A stretch of DNA of 64,000 bases, from assembly GCA_029262055.1 (NCBI GenBank), contig JAJDAD010000034.1, positions 38,430 through 102,429 of the forward strand, in the 5' to 3' direction. The translations under genes and the position numbers were made by a program. This document shows, one piece after another, positions 27,190 through 38,679 of the stretch (positions are counted from its first letter, which is position 1; the number at the start of each line of letters is the position of its first letter). The notes beneath the pieces were generated by a model. The model was not told the DNA's origin and did no database searches. It was given only the letters and a program-made list of their open reading frames with translations. Source of the stretch: Candidatus Zhuqueibacterota bacterium. Lineage in GTDB: Bacteria; Zhuqueibacterota; Zhuqueibacteria; Oceanimicrobiales; Oceanimicrobiaceae.

Positions 27190-29196
27190 ATGTCATTCAG
27201 TTTCGATGAGAAGACCACGCAGAACTTTCACGCAGCGATCAGGCACGAATGGCTCGAGACAAATGGGCTTGGCGGATGGGCGAGTTCCACCATTATCGGC
27301 GCCAACACACGCCGCTATCATGGGCTGTTGGTTGCAGCGACGCAGCCGCCAGTTGGCCGGATGGTGCTCCTGTCCAAGCTCGATGAAACTATCGAGTCCA
27401 ATGGCAACAGATATGAGCTAGGCTCCAATCAGTTTCCGGGGGTAGTGCACCCAGCAGGCAATCGACACATCTGTTTGTTCGAACGTGGCCTGTTTCCGGT
27501 TTTTGAGTACTCGTTTGATAAAATCCGCATTCGCAAAACCATCGCGGCTCTTAACGGAGAAAACACGACTTTGGTGTTGTACCATGTGGTGCGGGCGCCT
27601 GCCGCGTTCAACCTTGAGCTGCGACCATTTATGGCTGCGCGCGACTTTCACAGCCTGACCCGCGCGAATGATGCCTTCTCCGGAGAGAGCCAGTTCTCAG
27701 AAGGGGTTTTCAGGGCTCAACCCTATGATTCCGTTCCGGAGTTGTTTATTCAGGTGCCGGGAGCTACTTTTCATCCTGGCCCTGACTGGTACCACAACTT
27801 CGAGTACATAAAGGAGCAATATCGCGGCCTCGACTACCAGGAGGATCTGTTTTCCCACGGCACATTCACAGTTAACCTCAAATCCGGCGACAAGTTGGGT
27901 GTCATTATTTCAACCACAAATCCTGCCAAGCGGAACGCCGGCAAGCTGTTCGAAAAGGAAAAGCGCCGGAGAAGTAAGCTTCCGAACAGTTTGCCTGTCC
28001 AGGACAAGGTTACCCGCACACTCGCGCAAGCCGCCGACCAATGCGTGGTCAAAAGAGGGGAAGACCTGCATTCGATCATCGCCGGTTATCATTGGTTTGC
28101 CGATTGGGGACGCGACACTATGATCGCTCTTCCCGGGATTGCGTTGGTCACCGGACAGTTTGACGTCGCAAAGAAAATCTTGCGCGCGTTTGCGGCCAGC
28201 ATAAGCCAGGGTATGCTGCCCAATCGATTCCCGGACGTCGGCGAAGAGCCAGAATATAACACAGTGGATGCGACGCTCTGGTTTTTTGTCGCGATTTACA
28301 AGTATCTGCAGTATTCAAAGGACGGCAAGTTTGTGTGCGACGAACTGTTACCTCTTTTGAACGAAATTATAGCGTGGCACGACAAGGGTACCCGTTACAA
28401 TATCCATGTCGCCGAGGACGGCCTGTTGTATTCAGGCGAACCGGGTGTGCAATTGACCTGGATGGACGCAAAAGTTGCCGACTGGGTGGTCACCCCGCGT
28501 CAGGGTAAAGCGGTTGAGATCAACGCACTGTGGTACAATGCCCTGATGATTGTATCTGAATTGTCCCGGCAGTTCGGCCTGACCGACGATGCTGAACGGT
28601 ATGCCGCGCGTGGCCGGAAGGTTGCGAAAGTGTTCACGGACGTCTTCTGGGAAGAGCAAAACGGCTACCTTTACGACAATGTTAACGGCGATCACAAAGA
28701 CGCGGCGATACGGCCGAACCAGATTTTTGCGATAAGCTTGCCTTTTCCCCTGGTGGGAGACAAGCGGGCGAAGCAAATTTTTACGGTTATCGAAGAGAAG
28801 TTGTACACACCGATGGGCCTGCGCAGTCTCTCACCGGACGATTCCAACTATCGTCCGCATTATGGCGGCGATCAACTGTCCAGAGATGGTGCTTACCATC
28901 AGGGCACGGTTTGGAGCTGGCTGCTTGGACCTTATATCACAGCTTTGGTAAAGATTGAAGGCGAGATTGGTCAAAAATGGGCAAAAGAGATCATCGAAAA
29001 AATAATTCCTCATTTCTCAGATGGCTGTGTTGGCTCAATCTCCGAGATTTTTGATGCTGAGTCACCTCATGGACAACGAGGCGCGATCGCTCAGGCGTGG
29101 AGTGTGGCGGAGATTTTGCGAAGCTATGTTGAAGATGTATTGGGGATTCATCCAGCACTGCAAGCTTCGGTGTCGAACAACGATGTGGCAAAATGA
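27190..29196 (+). CDS. Amylo-alpha-1,6-glucosidase / glycogen-debranching-type enzyme
   Basis: A 668-residue GH133-like glucosidase, cytosolic, expected to cleave alpha-1,6 branches of glycogen or related glucans. Start at 27190 follows AGGGAG; the ATG at 27172 lacks such a site. The N-terminal GDE_N domain (about 20-230: EWLETNGLGGWASSTIIGANTRRYHG) precedes the catalytic (alpha/alpha)6 domain (about 285-650: AGYHWFADWGRDTMIALPG, EYNTVDATLWF, LTWMDAKV, RDGAYHQGTVWSWLLGPY, HGQRGAIAQAWSVAE). Its stop overlaps the ECF sigma start by 4 nt (ATGA). Confidence 0.92.
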   Translation: MSFSFDEKTTQNFHAAIRHEWLETNGLGGWASSTIIGANTRRYHGLLVAATQPPVGRMVLLSKLDETIESNGNRYELGSNQFPGVVHPAGNRHICLFERGLFPVFEYSFDKIRIRKTIAALNGENTTLVLYHVVRAPAAFNLELRPFMAARDFHSLTRANDAFSGESQFSEGVFRAQPYDSVPELFIQVPGATFHPGPDWYHNFEYIKEQYRGLDYQEDLFSHGTFTVNLKSGDKLGVIISTTNPAKRNAGKLFEKEKRRRSKLPNSLPVQDKVTRTLAQAADQCVVKRGEDLHSIIAGYHWFADWGRDTMIALPGIALVTGQFDVAKKILRAFAASISQGMLPNRFPDVGEEPEYNTVDATLWFFVAIYKYLQYSKDGKFVCDELLPLLNEIIAWHDKGTRYNIHVAEDGLLYSGEPGVQLTWMDAKVADWVVTPRQGKAVEINALWYNALMIVSELSRQFGLTDDAERYAARGRKVAKVFTDVFWEEQNGYLYDNVNGDHKDAAIRPNQIFAISLPFPLVGDKRAKQIFTVIEEKLYTPMGLRSLSPDDSNYRPHYGGDQLSRDGAYHQGTVWSWLLGPYITALVKIEGEIGQKWAKEIIEKIIPHFSDGCVGSISEIFDAESPHGQRGAIAQAWSVAEILRSYVEDVLGIHPALQASVSNNDVAK

Positions 29197-29738
29197 GTAT
29201 CGCCATCCAAAGTGGCGTGTCTCGAACCGCAAGCAGGAAGTTTGAGCGTTTGACGTTTCCGCTGATGTCGCAGCTCTACTCTATTGCCCTCATGTTGACA
29301 CAGAATCAATCCGATGCGGAAGATTTGGTGCAGCGGACTTACGCGAACGCATCAGAGAATTTCTTTCGATTCAAAGCGGGAGGCAGCATTCAGCGCTGGA
29401 TGGTTCGCATTCTTGCAAATGTCCATTTTGCCAGGCTGAATCAGAGAGGGGAACAAGCTAGAGTAACCTCCGGGGGCAGTTCTTCAGTCGCAGGGGTGTC
29501 GCATCGGGCCGGTCTGCAGCGGTCGTCTCCCGACTTGTGCGCTGACCCAATAACCTCTGCGATAGATAGGCTGCCGGCGGAATTAAGAGCCGTAGTCCTC
29601 CTCAAAGACCTATGTAGCCTCAGATATGAGGAAATCGCAAAACTGCTGCCATGCCAAAAGCGTACTGTCGTATCGCGCCTCTCCAGGGGCCGCAGAAAGT
29701 TGCTTGGTTTTCTCACGGAAGTTAAGGAGAAAAAATGA
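29193..29738 (+). CDS. ECF-type RNA polymerase sigma factor
   Basis: A 181-residue sigma-70-family factor. Sigma region 2 spans about 15-90 (LMSQLYSIALMLTQNQSDAED, LVQRTYANASENFFRFK, WMVRILANVHF) and region 4 about 115-175 (AIDRLPAELRAVVLLKD, LRYEEIAKLLPCQKRTVVSRL), the latter with a helix-turn-helix for -35 binding. The linker is short. It overlaps both neighbours by 4 nt (ATGA), so it is translationally coupled between a debranching enzyme and glucokinase, an odd place for a sigma factor. No anti-sigma gene is adjacent; regulation may act through the transcript itself. Confidence 0.9.
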   Translation: MSIAIQSGVSRTASRKFERLTFPLMSQLYSIALMLTQNQSDAEDLVQRTYANASENFFRFKAGGSIQRWMVRILANVHFARLNQRGEQARVTSGGSSSVAGVSHRAGLQRSSPDLCADPITSAIDRLPAELRAVVLLKDLCSLRYEEIAKLLPCQKRTVVSRLSRGRRKLLGFLTEVKEKK

Positions 29739-30718
29739 TACTCGCAGGCGATATTGGCGGTACAAAAACCCGGCTTTGTCTGTTTGAACGACAGGGGCAG
29801 AAATTATCGCGGACAACAACCGAGACATATGTCAGTAGTGACTTCCCGCACGTAGCGGACATACTGCACCTTTTTCTACGCAAGCAGAAGGTACAAGTGG
29901 AGAAGGCCTGCTTAGGCGTTCCGGGGCCGGTTGTCGATGGCACAACCCAGACGACAAACCTGCCGTGGATAATCAGCGAGGCCGAGATTCGCGAAGCATT
30001 GCAGATTGAATCGGTGCGGCTGGTCAATGATTTGGCCGCGGTTGCCGCTGCCATTCCGCATTTGGATGAGAAGGACCTGTTGGTTCTGCATGGCGGAACC
30101 CGGACACCGGCAGCAAGTGCAAAGACCTACGCCGTATTGGCGCCCGGAACGGGCTTAGGCCAGGCGTTTCTATACACCGAGGGCGGACGCTCCGTTGTTT
30201 TGCCCTCTGAGGGCGGACATGCAGATTTTGCACCCACCTCGCGAGAAGAGACGGAATTGTTTCAGTTTCTGCAGGCGGAATATGGCAGAGTGAGTTACGA
30301 ACGCGTGCTCTCTGGACCGGGCCTGGAAAATATCTATCGCTTCTTGAAGGAGAGCGGTTATGCCGATGAGCCCCCCGAACTGGCCGAAGAGCTGAAAGAG
30401 TCGGTGCCGGCGGTGGTCATATCGTCGGCTGCCCTGGCCAACAAGTACAAACTCTGTGTGAAAGCGCTCGACATGTTCGCTTCCATATTGGGGGCACAGG
30501 CAGGCAATCTGGCGTTGACGTTCTTAACCGCCGGCGGAGTTTACCTGGGTGGCGGCATCCCACCGAAAATCTGTAAGAAATTGAGCGACGGCACGACTAA
30601 GAATTCCTATCTGGCCAAATGCCGCCTGGCGAGTCTGGTTGAGAATACACCTCTCTACATCATTCGGGATGAGCACACGGCCCTCCTGGGATCAGCGCAC
30701 CTTGCGTCCGAGTTATAG
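29735..30718 (+). CDS. glk: Glucokinase
   Basis: A 327-residue ATP-dependent kinase making glucose-6-phosphate. It has the N-terminal phosphate-binding motif LAGDIGGTKTRL (3-14), CLGVPGPV, sugar-binding VNDLAAVAAAI, LAPGTGLGQA and a GGGIPP-like adenosine motif near the C-terminus, matching the Glk (not ROK) group. It overlaps the sigma factor gene by 4 nt. Glucose released by the upstream glycosidases would enter here, and the product is the substrate of zwf encoded downstream. Confidence 0.94.
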   Translation: MILAGDIGGTKTRLCLFERQGQKLSRTTTETYVSSDFPHVADILHLFLRKQKVQVEKACLGVPGPVVDGTTQTTNLPWIISEAEIREALQIESVRLVNDLAAVAAAIPHLDEKDLLVLHGGTRTPAASAKTYAVLAPGTGLGQAFLYTEGGRSVVLPSEGGHADFAPTSREETELFQFLQAEYGRVSYERVLSGPGLENIYRFLKESGYADEPPELAEELKESVPAVVISSAALANKYKLCVKALDMFASILGAQAGNLALTFLTAGGVYLGGGIPPKICKKLSDGTTKNSYLAKCRLASLVENTPLYIIRDEHTALLGSAHLASEL

Positions 30719-30726
30719 AAACAATA

Positions 30727-30783
30727 TAAGTCAGGCAACCGCAGTCGGGTTGACTGCCGGTATTGCCGGCAGCCGATGACTTA
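30727..30783 (+). other. Nested hairpin between glk and tkt
   Basis: TAAGTCA (30727-30733) pairs with TGACTTA (30777-30783), enclosing CTGCCGG (30754-30760) and CCGGCAG (30766-30772) around a 5-nt loop. No T-run is seen. The structured leader sits 31 nt before tkt and could be an attenuator, a processing site or a protein target; it matches no riboswitch I know. Confidence 0.5.
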
Positions 30784-30813
30784 GTCAGCCAAACAAACTG
30801 AAGGGAGAGATAA

Positions 30814-32841
30814 ATGAGTACAAGCATAGAGGATTCAGGATTAGAACAACTGAACATCAATACCATCCGGACGCTTTCCATGGATGCCGTGCAAAAAGCC
30901 AATTCAGGACATCCCGGTACGGCCATGGCGCTGGCACCGGCGGCTTTCTTGTTGTGGGATAAGTTCATTCGTCACAATCCGGAAGACCCTGATTGGCCGA
31001 ATCGGGACCGGTTCGTACTTTCCATCGGACATGCCTCCATGCTTTTGTACAGCACGCTGCACATCATGGGCTACGACGTCTCGCTCGAGGACATCAAAAA
31101 CTTCAGGCAGTTGCACAGCAAATGCGCTGGGCACCCCGAGCTTGGTTTGACCCCCGGGGTCGAAACCACAACCGGGCCGCTGGGTCAGGGCGTGGCCAAC
31201 AGCGTCGGCCTGGCCATCGCTGAAAAATGGCTGGCCAGTCATTTCAACCGGCCGGGCCACGAGATTATCGACTACAACATCTTTGCGGTCTGCGGCGACG
31301 GCTGCATGATGGAAGGGGTATCCAGTGAGGCCGCCTCTCTGGCAGGCCATCTTGGACTCAATAATCTGGTTTGGATTTATGACAACAATCGCATCACCAT
31401 TGAAGGTAACACCTGTCTGACCTTCACCGAAGATGTTGCGACGCGATTTATGGCGTACAACTGGAATGTGCAGCGCGTGGGAGATGCCAATGACCTGGAG
31501 ATGTTAGAGCGTACGGTCCGGACGGCACGGGATGAACGCGAACGTCCGTCCCTGATCATTGTCGACAGCCACATCGCCTACGGCAGTCCCAACAAGCAGG
31601 ATACCTCCGGGGCACACGGTTCCCCCCTGGGTGAAGAGGAGATTATGGCGACCAAGCGCAACTACGGTTGGGACCCGGAAAAGAAATTCTACGTGCCGGA
31701 TGAAGTAAGAGCGTATCGCGAGGGTGTCATCGCGACCGGCACAGCGGCTCAGAAAGAATGGGAGAAAAAGTTTGTGGACTATGAACTTGCTTTTCCCGAT
31801 CTTGCGCAGGAATTCAAGCTCATGCAGGCACGCGAGCTGCCGGAAGGCTGGGAGGCCTGTTTACCGGAATTTCCTGCCGATCCCAAAGGCATTGCCGGAC
31901 GCTCTGCAAACGGACAAATCCTTAATGCCATTGCAAAAGAAGTCCCGTGGCTCATGGGGGGCTCTGCTGACCTGGCGCCGTCAACGCTAACCTACATTAA
32001 TGATGCCGACAGTTTTCAGAAGGGCAGCTACCACGGACGCAGTTTTCACTTCGGCATTCGCGAACACGCGATGGGCTCCATCGTAAATGCTCTGTCTTTA
32101 AGTAAGATTCGGCCTTACGGCGCCGGGTTTTTGATTTTTTCGGACTACATGCGACCGACTTTGCGTTTGTCTTCGCTGATGGAGCAGCCGGCCATTTATA
32201 TTTTTACACACGACAGCATTGGCGTCGGCGAAGACGGTCCCACACATCAACCCATTGAGCAAGTAGCGTCCCTGCGGGCCATTCCGAATTTTGATGTGAT
32301 TCGCCCGGCAGACGCCAACGAACTGTCGGTCATGTGGAAGTACATAATGAACCTGAAAGATCGCCCGGTTGCACTGATTCTCAGCCGGCAGGCATTGCCG
32401 ACACTTGACCGGAAAAAATACGCTTCAGCTCACGGTGCGTCGCGAGGCGCTTATGTTCTGGCGGATTGCGAAGGCACCCCCGAGGTTATCCTGCTGGGAA
32501 CGGGATCGGAGGTTCAGCTTTGCCTGGGCGCGCATGACGAGTTGGCAAAAGAGGGAATCCGCTCGCGGGTCGTGAGTATGCCGTGCTGGAGTCTGTATGA
32601 ATCACAAGGTGAAGCGTATTGGGAAGAAGTGCTGCCCAATTCTGTTTACGCCAGGGTTGCGGTCGAAGCCGGTTCAACTTTCGGCTGGCGTAGATACGCG
32701 GGACGTCATGGTGTCGGAGGGATTCTCGGGTTAAGAGATTTTGGCGCATCCGCGCCGATCAAAGATTTGCTGGAGGAATTTGGTCTGACGGTCGAGTGCG
32801 TGGTTAAAATGGCAAAAGAGACAATCGCAAGGACGCAATAG
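30814..32841 (+). CDS. tkt: Transketolase
   Basis: A 675-residue thiamine-diphosphate enzyme of the non-oxidative pentose phosphate pathway, moving two-carbon units between sugar phosphates. The ThDP motif [24 protein letters not shown] is split across about residues 157-180 (GDG ... NN pattern), the substrate His in SGHPG is near 32-36, and the pyrimidine domain contains [17 protein letters not shown]. Full length for the family. RBS GGGAG. First of eight pathway genes in a row; the transaldolase-isomerase fusion follows after 45 nt. Confidence 0.96.
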   Translation: MSTSIEDSGLEQLNINTIRTLSMDAVQKANSGHPGTAMALAPAAFLLWDKFIRHNPEDPDWPNRDRFVLSIGHASMLLYSTLHIMGYDVSLEDIKNFRQLHSKCAGHPELGLTPGVETTTGPLGQGVANSVGLAIAEKWLASHFNRPGHEIIDYNIFAVCGDGCMMEGVSSEAASLAGHLGLNNLVWIYDNNRITIEGNTCLTFTEDVATRFMAYNWNVQRVGDANDLEMLERTVRTARDERERPSLIIVDSHIAYGSPNKQDTSGAHGSPLGEEEIMATKRNYGWDPEKKFYVPDEVRAYREGVIATGTAAQKEWEKKFVDYELAFPDLAQEFKLMQARELPEGWEACLPEFPADPKGIAGRSANGQILNAIAKEVPWLMGGSADLAPSTLTYINDADSFQKGSYHGRSFHFGIREHAMGSIVNALSLSKIRPYGAGFLIFSDYMRPTLRLSSLMEQPAIYIFTHDSIGVGEDGPTHQPIEQVASLRAIPNFDVIRPADANELSVMWKYIMNLKDRPVALILSRQALPTLDRKKYASAHGASRGAYVLADCEGTPEVILLGTGSEVQLCLGAHDELAKEGIRSRVVSMPCWSLYESQGEAYWEEVLPNSVYARVAVEAGSTFGWRRYAGRHGVGGILGLRDFGASAPIKDLLEEFGLTVECVVKMAKETIARTQ

Positions 32842-32886
32842 CACACTGACAGCGTCAGTTTGCGACCTCACTACAAGGAGATAAAG

Positions 32887-35697
32887 ATGTCAAAATTAGA
32901 TCAACTAGCCGGTTTGGGTCAATCGATTTGGTACGACTACATTCGGAAAGCCTTTTTAGACTCGGGAGAATTGCAGGCCCTGGTGGATAGCGGTTTGCGG
33001 GGTGTGACATCCAACCCGTCCATTTTTGAAAAAGCCATCGCCGGCAGCGCGGATTATGACGATGATTTGAAGGCGCTCGTTGCCGAGAACAAATCAGTTG
33101 ACGAAATCTACGAGGCGCTGGCTCTGGCGGATATCGGACGTGCCGCTGACATCATGCTGCCTGTCTACCAATCAACCGACAAGCTGGATGGTTATGTGAG
33201 CCTTGAAGTCAGTCCGACATTGGCACATGACACGATCGGCACGATTGCGGACGCAAAACGTTTGTTTGCAGCGCTCGGCCGGCCCAATGTCATGATCAAA
33301 GTTCCGGCGACTCCGGCCGGCTTGCCGGTAATTACGGAGTTAATCGGCTCCGGCATCAATGTCAATGTTACCCTGATCTTCGGAAATGAAAATTACCAGG
33401 CGGTAGCCGAAGCTTATATCCTGGGTTTGGAAAAACTCGTTGCCACTGGCGGTGATGTTAGCTCAGTCGCCTCCGTAGCCTCCTTTTTTATCAGCAGGGT
33501 AGATACGGCAGTGGACAATGAGTTGGCCGCAAAGGGTAACAAATCCCTGCAGGGTAAAATCGCTATCGCCAACGCAAAAGTTGCTCAGTTCCTGGCCGGC
33601 GAGATTTTCAGCGGCCCACACTGGGAAGCATTGGCCGCTGCGGGCGCACAGGTCCAACGCTTGCTTTGGGCGAGCACGGGAAGCAAGAATCCACTCTACC
33701 CGGATACGATTTATGTCGACGAATTGATCGGTCCCGCCACGGTGAACACGGTTCCGCCAGCTACGTTCAACGCCTTTCTGGACCACGGCACGGTGGCAAC
33801 AACGCTTACCGAAGGGGTTGCCGAAGCCAATGCCCAGGTGTCTGAGCTTGAGAGCTTGGGAATTGACCTGAGTCAGATTACACAGAAGCTGCAGGACGAC
33901 GGCGTGAAATCATTTGCGCAATCCTTCGAAGTGCTGATGGCCAGCATAGAGGGCAAGCGTGATGGCTTGCTGGCGGGTAAGAAGGGGTATGTCGCCACGC
34001 TGCACCAGTTCCAAAGTTCGGTGGATGAGGCAGTGACGGAGTTGCGCGACCAAAGCGTTATGCGCCGCATCTGGGAGCACGACCACACAGTCTGGAAACC
34101 GGATCCCACTGAAATAAGTAATCGTCTCGGCTGGCTGCACAGCCCGGAAGTTATGCTTGAAAGCGTCGATAGAATCGAGGCCCTGGCGGTTCAGGTTAAG
34201 GCCGAAGGCTACACCCATATGGTTCTGCTGGGTATGGGGGGCTCCAGCCTGGCGCCGGAAGTCTTTCGCAACACTTTCGGGGTAAAGCAAGGTTATTTGG
34301 ACTTGGCTGTTCTGGATAGCACGGATCCCGGGGCGGTTCTCAGCTACGCCGAGAAGCACGATCCGACGAAAACTCTTTACATTGTCTCTACCAAATCCGG
34401 CGGTACGGTTGAAACCTTTTCTTTCTTCAAGTACTTTTTCAATCAGACTTTAGCGGCAGTAGGTGCTGCCGAGGCCGGCAGGCATTTTATTGCTATCACC
34501 GACCCAGGCAGCAAATTGACCGAAGTTGCTGCCGAACACAATTTTCGCGATACCTTTCTGAATGACCCCAATATTGGTGGCCGCTATTCGGCGCTGTCAT
34601 TCTTTGGTTTGGTTCCCGCGGGGCTTCTTGGTGTAGACCTGAAATTGCTGTTAGAGCGCGCCGGCGCCATGGCCTGCAACAGCGAAGGCTGCAATTGCCC
34701 GGTTGGTGGTGACAATACCAGCGCCTGGTTGGGTGTGACCCTTGGAGAGCTGACATTGGCAGGCCGTGACAAGGTTACGCTGGTTGCGTCACCAAAGTTG
34801 TCATTTTTCGGGGCCTGGGCTGAACAGTTGATCGCCGAGAGCACGGGCAAAGAGGGCAAAGGTATTCTGCCGGTGGATGGAGAAATCACCGGCTCCCGGG
34901 AGGCGTACGCTGATGACCGGGTTTTCGTCTACCTGCGATTAGATGGCGACAGCACGTTCGACGCCGAGATTCAAACCTTGATTGATGCCGGTCAGCCAGT
35001 GGTTCAACTCAACCTGAAGGATCCTTATGATATCGGCGGCGAGTTTTTCCGATGGGAGGTTGCCACAATCCTGGCAGGGCGCAGTTTGAGAATCAATCCC
35101 TTTGACCAACCCAATGTCGAATCGGCGAAAATTCTTGCTCGCAAGATGGTCGCTGAATACCACGACACGGGCAAGCTCCCTCAATTCAGTCCAGCATTGC
35201 AGGAAAACGACGTTCAAGTTTTTACTGATTTGTCGGCAGAGAACTTACAAGACTCCGTCACGAAATTCTTTGCTCAGGCCGATCAGGGCGACAAGAATGG
35301 CCAGAGTCGAAGCTACGTGGCGCTGCAAGCCTATGTGCAACCCGGCGCAGAGACAAGCGAAGCGTTGCAGGCGTTCAGACAGACGGTGCGAGACCGATTT
35401 AAAGTCGCGACTACAGTTGGCTATGGTCCGCGCTTCCTGCATTCCACAGGGCAACTGCACAAAGGCGATGGCGGCAACGGCCTGTTCATCCAATTCACCG
35501 CAGACATGCCGCGTGATATCGGCATTCCTGATGAGGCCGGTAGCGACGCGTCCAGTATGACATTCGGCGTCCTCAAGACGTCGCAAGCGCTCGGAGACCG
35601 GCAGGCGCTGATCGACGGCGCGCGCCATGTCATTCGTTTTCATCTTACCGGCGATGTAGCCGGCGGCATCGACAAAATCCGGGCCTGCATCGTATGA
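32887..35697 (+). CDS. tal-pgi: Transaldolase-glucose-6-phosphate isomerase fusion
   Basis: A 936-residue bifunctional protein. Residues about 1-370 are a TalB-type transaldolase with the Schiff-base Lys138 (NVMIKVPATPAG) and TSNPSIF. Residues about 385-930 are a phosphoglucose isomerase with GMGGSSLAPEVF, STKSGGTVETFSFFKYF and a C-terminal PGI domain. Start at 32887 (AAGGAG upstream); the ORF extends upstream without a ribosome site. Physically joining the two activities would channel fructose-6-phosphate from transaldolase straight to glucose-6-phosphate, closing the pathway into a cycle. Its stop overlaps the HAD gene by 4 nt. Confidence 0.95.
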   Translation: MSKLDQLAGLGQSIWYDYIRKAFLDSGELQALVDSGLRGVTSNPSIFEKAIAGSADYDDDLKALVAENKSVDEIYEALALADIGRAADIMLPVYQSTDKLDGYVSLEVSPTLAHDTIGTIADAKRLFAALGRPNVMIKVPATPAGLPVITELIGSGINVNVTLIFGNENYQAVAEAYILGLEKLVATGGDVSSVASVASFFISRVDTAVDNELAAKGNKSLQGKIAIANAKVAQFLAGEIFSGPHWEALAAAGAQVQRLLWASTGSKNPLYPDTIYVDELIGPATVNTVPPATFNAFLDHGTVATTLTEGVAEANAQVSELESLGIDLSQITQKLQDDGVKSFAQSFEVLMASIEGKRDGLLAGKKGYVATLHQFQSSVDEAVTELRDQSVMRRIWEHDHTVWKPDPTEISNRLGWLHSPEVMLESVDRIEALAVQVKAEGYTHMVLLGMGGSSLAPEVFRNTFGVKQGYLDLAVLDSTDPGAVLSYAEKHDPTKTLYIVSTKSGGTVETFSFFKYFFNQTLAAVGAAEAGRHFIAITDPGSKLTEVAAEHNFRDTFLNDPNIGGRYSALSFFGLVPAGLLGVDLKLLLERAGAMACNSEGCNCPVGGDNTSAWLGVTLGELTLAGRDKVTLVASPKLSFFGAWAEQLIAESTGKEGKGILPVDGEITGSREAYADDRVFVYLRLDGDSTFDAEIQTLIDAGQPVVQLNLKDPYDIGGEFFRWEVATILAGRSLRINPFDQPNVESAKILARKMVAEYHDTGKLPQFSPALQENDVQVFTDLSAENLQDSVTKFFAQADQGDKNGQSRSYVALQAYVQPGAETSEALQAFRQTVRDRFKVATTVGYGPRFLHSTGQLHKGDGGNGLFIQFTADMPRDIGIPDEAGSDASSMTFGVLKTSQALGDRQALIDGARHVIRFHLTGDVAGGIDKIRACIV

Positions 35698-36443
35698 TCA
35701 AAGCGGTCCTTTTTGACCTCGATGGCACATTGGTGCAAACAGAAAGCCTGAAAGCGATATCTTACGCGCGCGCCGCTGTGGACCTGTCCGGAGACGGTTT
35801 CACCGAATCGGATGTGATCGAGGCTTTTAAAGATGTGGTTGGCCTGTCAAGACAAGAAGTTGCTGAAACCTTGCTTGAACGCTTCGGCCTGGCTGAGGCC
35901 GCAACCACCCGCATGCCGGAGTTGGGGGTGGAGACACCCTGGCAGGCCTATGTGCAAATCAGACTTGCCATCTACAATGAGATGCTGGCTGACCCGCAGA
36001 TACTCTACGACCACTTGTGTCCGTACAACGTCGCCTTGCTCGATTATGCCCGGACAAATGCATTCCGCACCGGTCTGGCGACGATGTCATATTGCGCCCA
36101 GGTGAACAAAGTCCTGCGGATCTTGAATCTGAACGGCAAATTCGATTTTGTGGCGTCGCGAGATGATGTGGAGAACGGCAAGCCGGACCCAGAGATATAT
36201 CTGATGGTTGCAAGACAGCTGGAAGTACTGCCGAACGAATGTTTGGTTATCGAAGATTCGCCGTCAGGCGTGAAAGCGGCCCTGGTCGCCGGCATGAGCT
36301 GTATCGTTGTCACCACGGACCTCACGCGCAAGGGGATCCGCAGCAGCCAGCTCTTGCCGGACAAGTGGGTCGTCGACGACCCCAGCCGGTTACAATCGGT
36401 GGCTGCATCGCTTATCGCTGAGGAGAATAGTCCTAATGATTGA
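35694..36443 (+). CDS. HAD-superfamily phosphatase / phosphoglucomutase-like
   Basis: A 249-residue HAD subfamily IA hydrolase with catalytic DLDGTLVQTE (8-17), the second-motif Ser/Thr region, Lys in GKPDPEIY and the acidic motif VIEDSPSGVKAA. A helical cap lies between motifs. It resembles beta-phosphoglucomutases and sugar-phosphate phosphatases; the substrate is uncertain. Overlaps tal-pgi by 4 nt and pgl by 8 nt, so it is coupled into the pathway operon; it may dephosphorylate a side-product or a pathway sugar phosphate. Confidence 0.88.
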   Translation: MIKAVLFDLDGTLVQTESLKAISYARAAVDLSGDGFTESDVIEAFKDVVGLSRQEVAETLLERFGLAEAATTRMPELGVETPWQAYVQIRLAIYNEMLADPQILYDHLCPYNVALLDYARTNAFRTGLATMSYCAQVNKVLRILNLNGKFDFVASRDDVENGKPDPEIYLMVARQLEVLPNECLVIEDSPSGVKAALVAGMSCIVVTTDLTRKGIRSSQLLPDKWVVDDPSRLQSVAASLIAEENSPND

Positions 36444-37161
36444 GAATCTCACGATGTTTGCGACTAAAGCTGAGCTGGTTGAGGCGGCAGCCGCGAGGAT
36501 CGTCAGCAAGATAATGCAGTCCGTCAGTGAAAACGGTACATGTCTAGTCGCGCTCGCCGGTGGAAGTACACCGCGAGAGATTTATGCCGCTATGGTTCAG
36601 AAGGCTGAAGAGGCGCGAGTCCCCTGGGAGCAGGTGCATGTTTTTTGGGGAGATGAACGTTGTGTGCCGCCCGAACACGCGGATAGCAATTACCGCATGG
36701 CGCACGAATCCTTGCTGCGATATGTGCCAATACCTGAACAAAATGTGCACCGAATCATGGGAGAACTCAATCCGGACGAAGCGGCGGAAAGATACGCGCA
36801 GGAAGTCGGTGCGGTTCTCGCCGGCCGGTCGCATGGCTTTGATCTGGTCCTTCTGGGCATGGGAGACGACGGCCACACTGCGTCCCTTTTTCCGGGGACC
36901 ACGGCGCTCGATGTCGTTGATGCCGATGTGGCGGCAGTCTTCGTGGAGAAGTTCGATGCGTGGAGAGTTACCCTGACTCTGCCGCTCTTTAACCGCGGCA
37001 AGGAAGTGCTGCTCCTGGTCGCAGGTGAATCAAAGGCCGAGATGGTGGAGCGGGTCAAGGCGTTACATGCCCCATGCAAGGATTATCCGGTGTCACTGAT
37101 CCGGTCGGTTGCGGGCAAGGTGGAGTGGCTGACGGACAACGCTGCAACAAGATTGCTTTAG
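36436..37161 (+). CDS. pgl: 6-phosphogluconolactonase
   Basis: A 241-residue DevB-type lactonase that hydrolyses 6-phosphogluconolactone to 6-phosphogluconate. Motifs: LALAGGSTPREIY-like (VALAGGSTPREIYAAM, about 36-51), HVFWGDERCVPPEHADSNYRM, and LLGMGDDGHTASLFPG, the three glucosamine-isomerase-like blocks. The start at 36436 (AGGAG upstream) is chosen because the longer ORF has N-terminal residues unlike the family. It overlaps the HAD gene and precedes gnd by 34 nt. Confidence 0.95.
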   Translation: MIENLTMFATKAELVEAAAARIVSKIMQSVSENGTCLVALAGGSTPREIYAAMVQKAEEARVPWEQVHVFWGDERCVPPEHADSNYRMAHESLLRYVPIPEQNVHRIMGELNPDEAAERYAQEVGAVLAGRSHGFDLVLLGMGDDGHTASLFPGTTALDVVDADVAAVFVEKFDAWRVTLTLPLFNRGKEVLLLVAGESKAEMVERVKALHAPCKDYPVSLIRSVAGKVEWLTDNAATRLL

Positions 37162-37195
37162 GAAATACTACTCAACGGAATAAAGGAACCGGACT

Positions 37196-38608
<1,413 letters not shown>

Positions 38609-38679
38609 TGAGAATAACCCGATTCGTTTTGAATCAGTCAGTGCGTGTTCATAATTTCTAACCCAGGAAGATTGATTGC

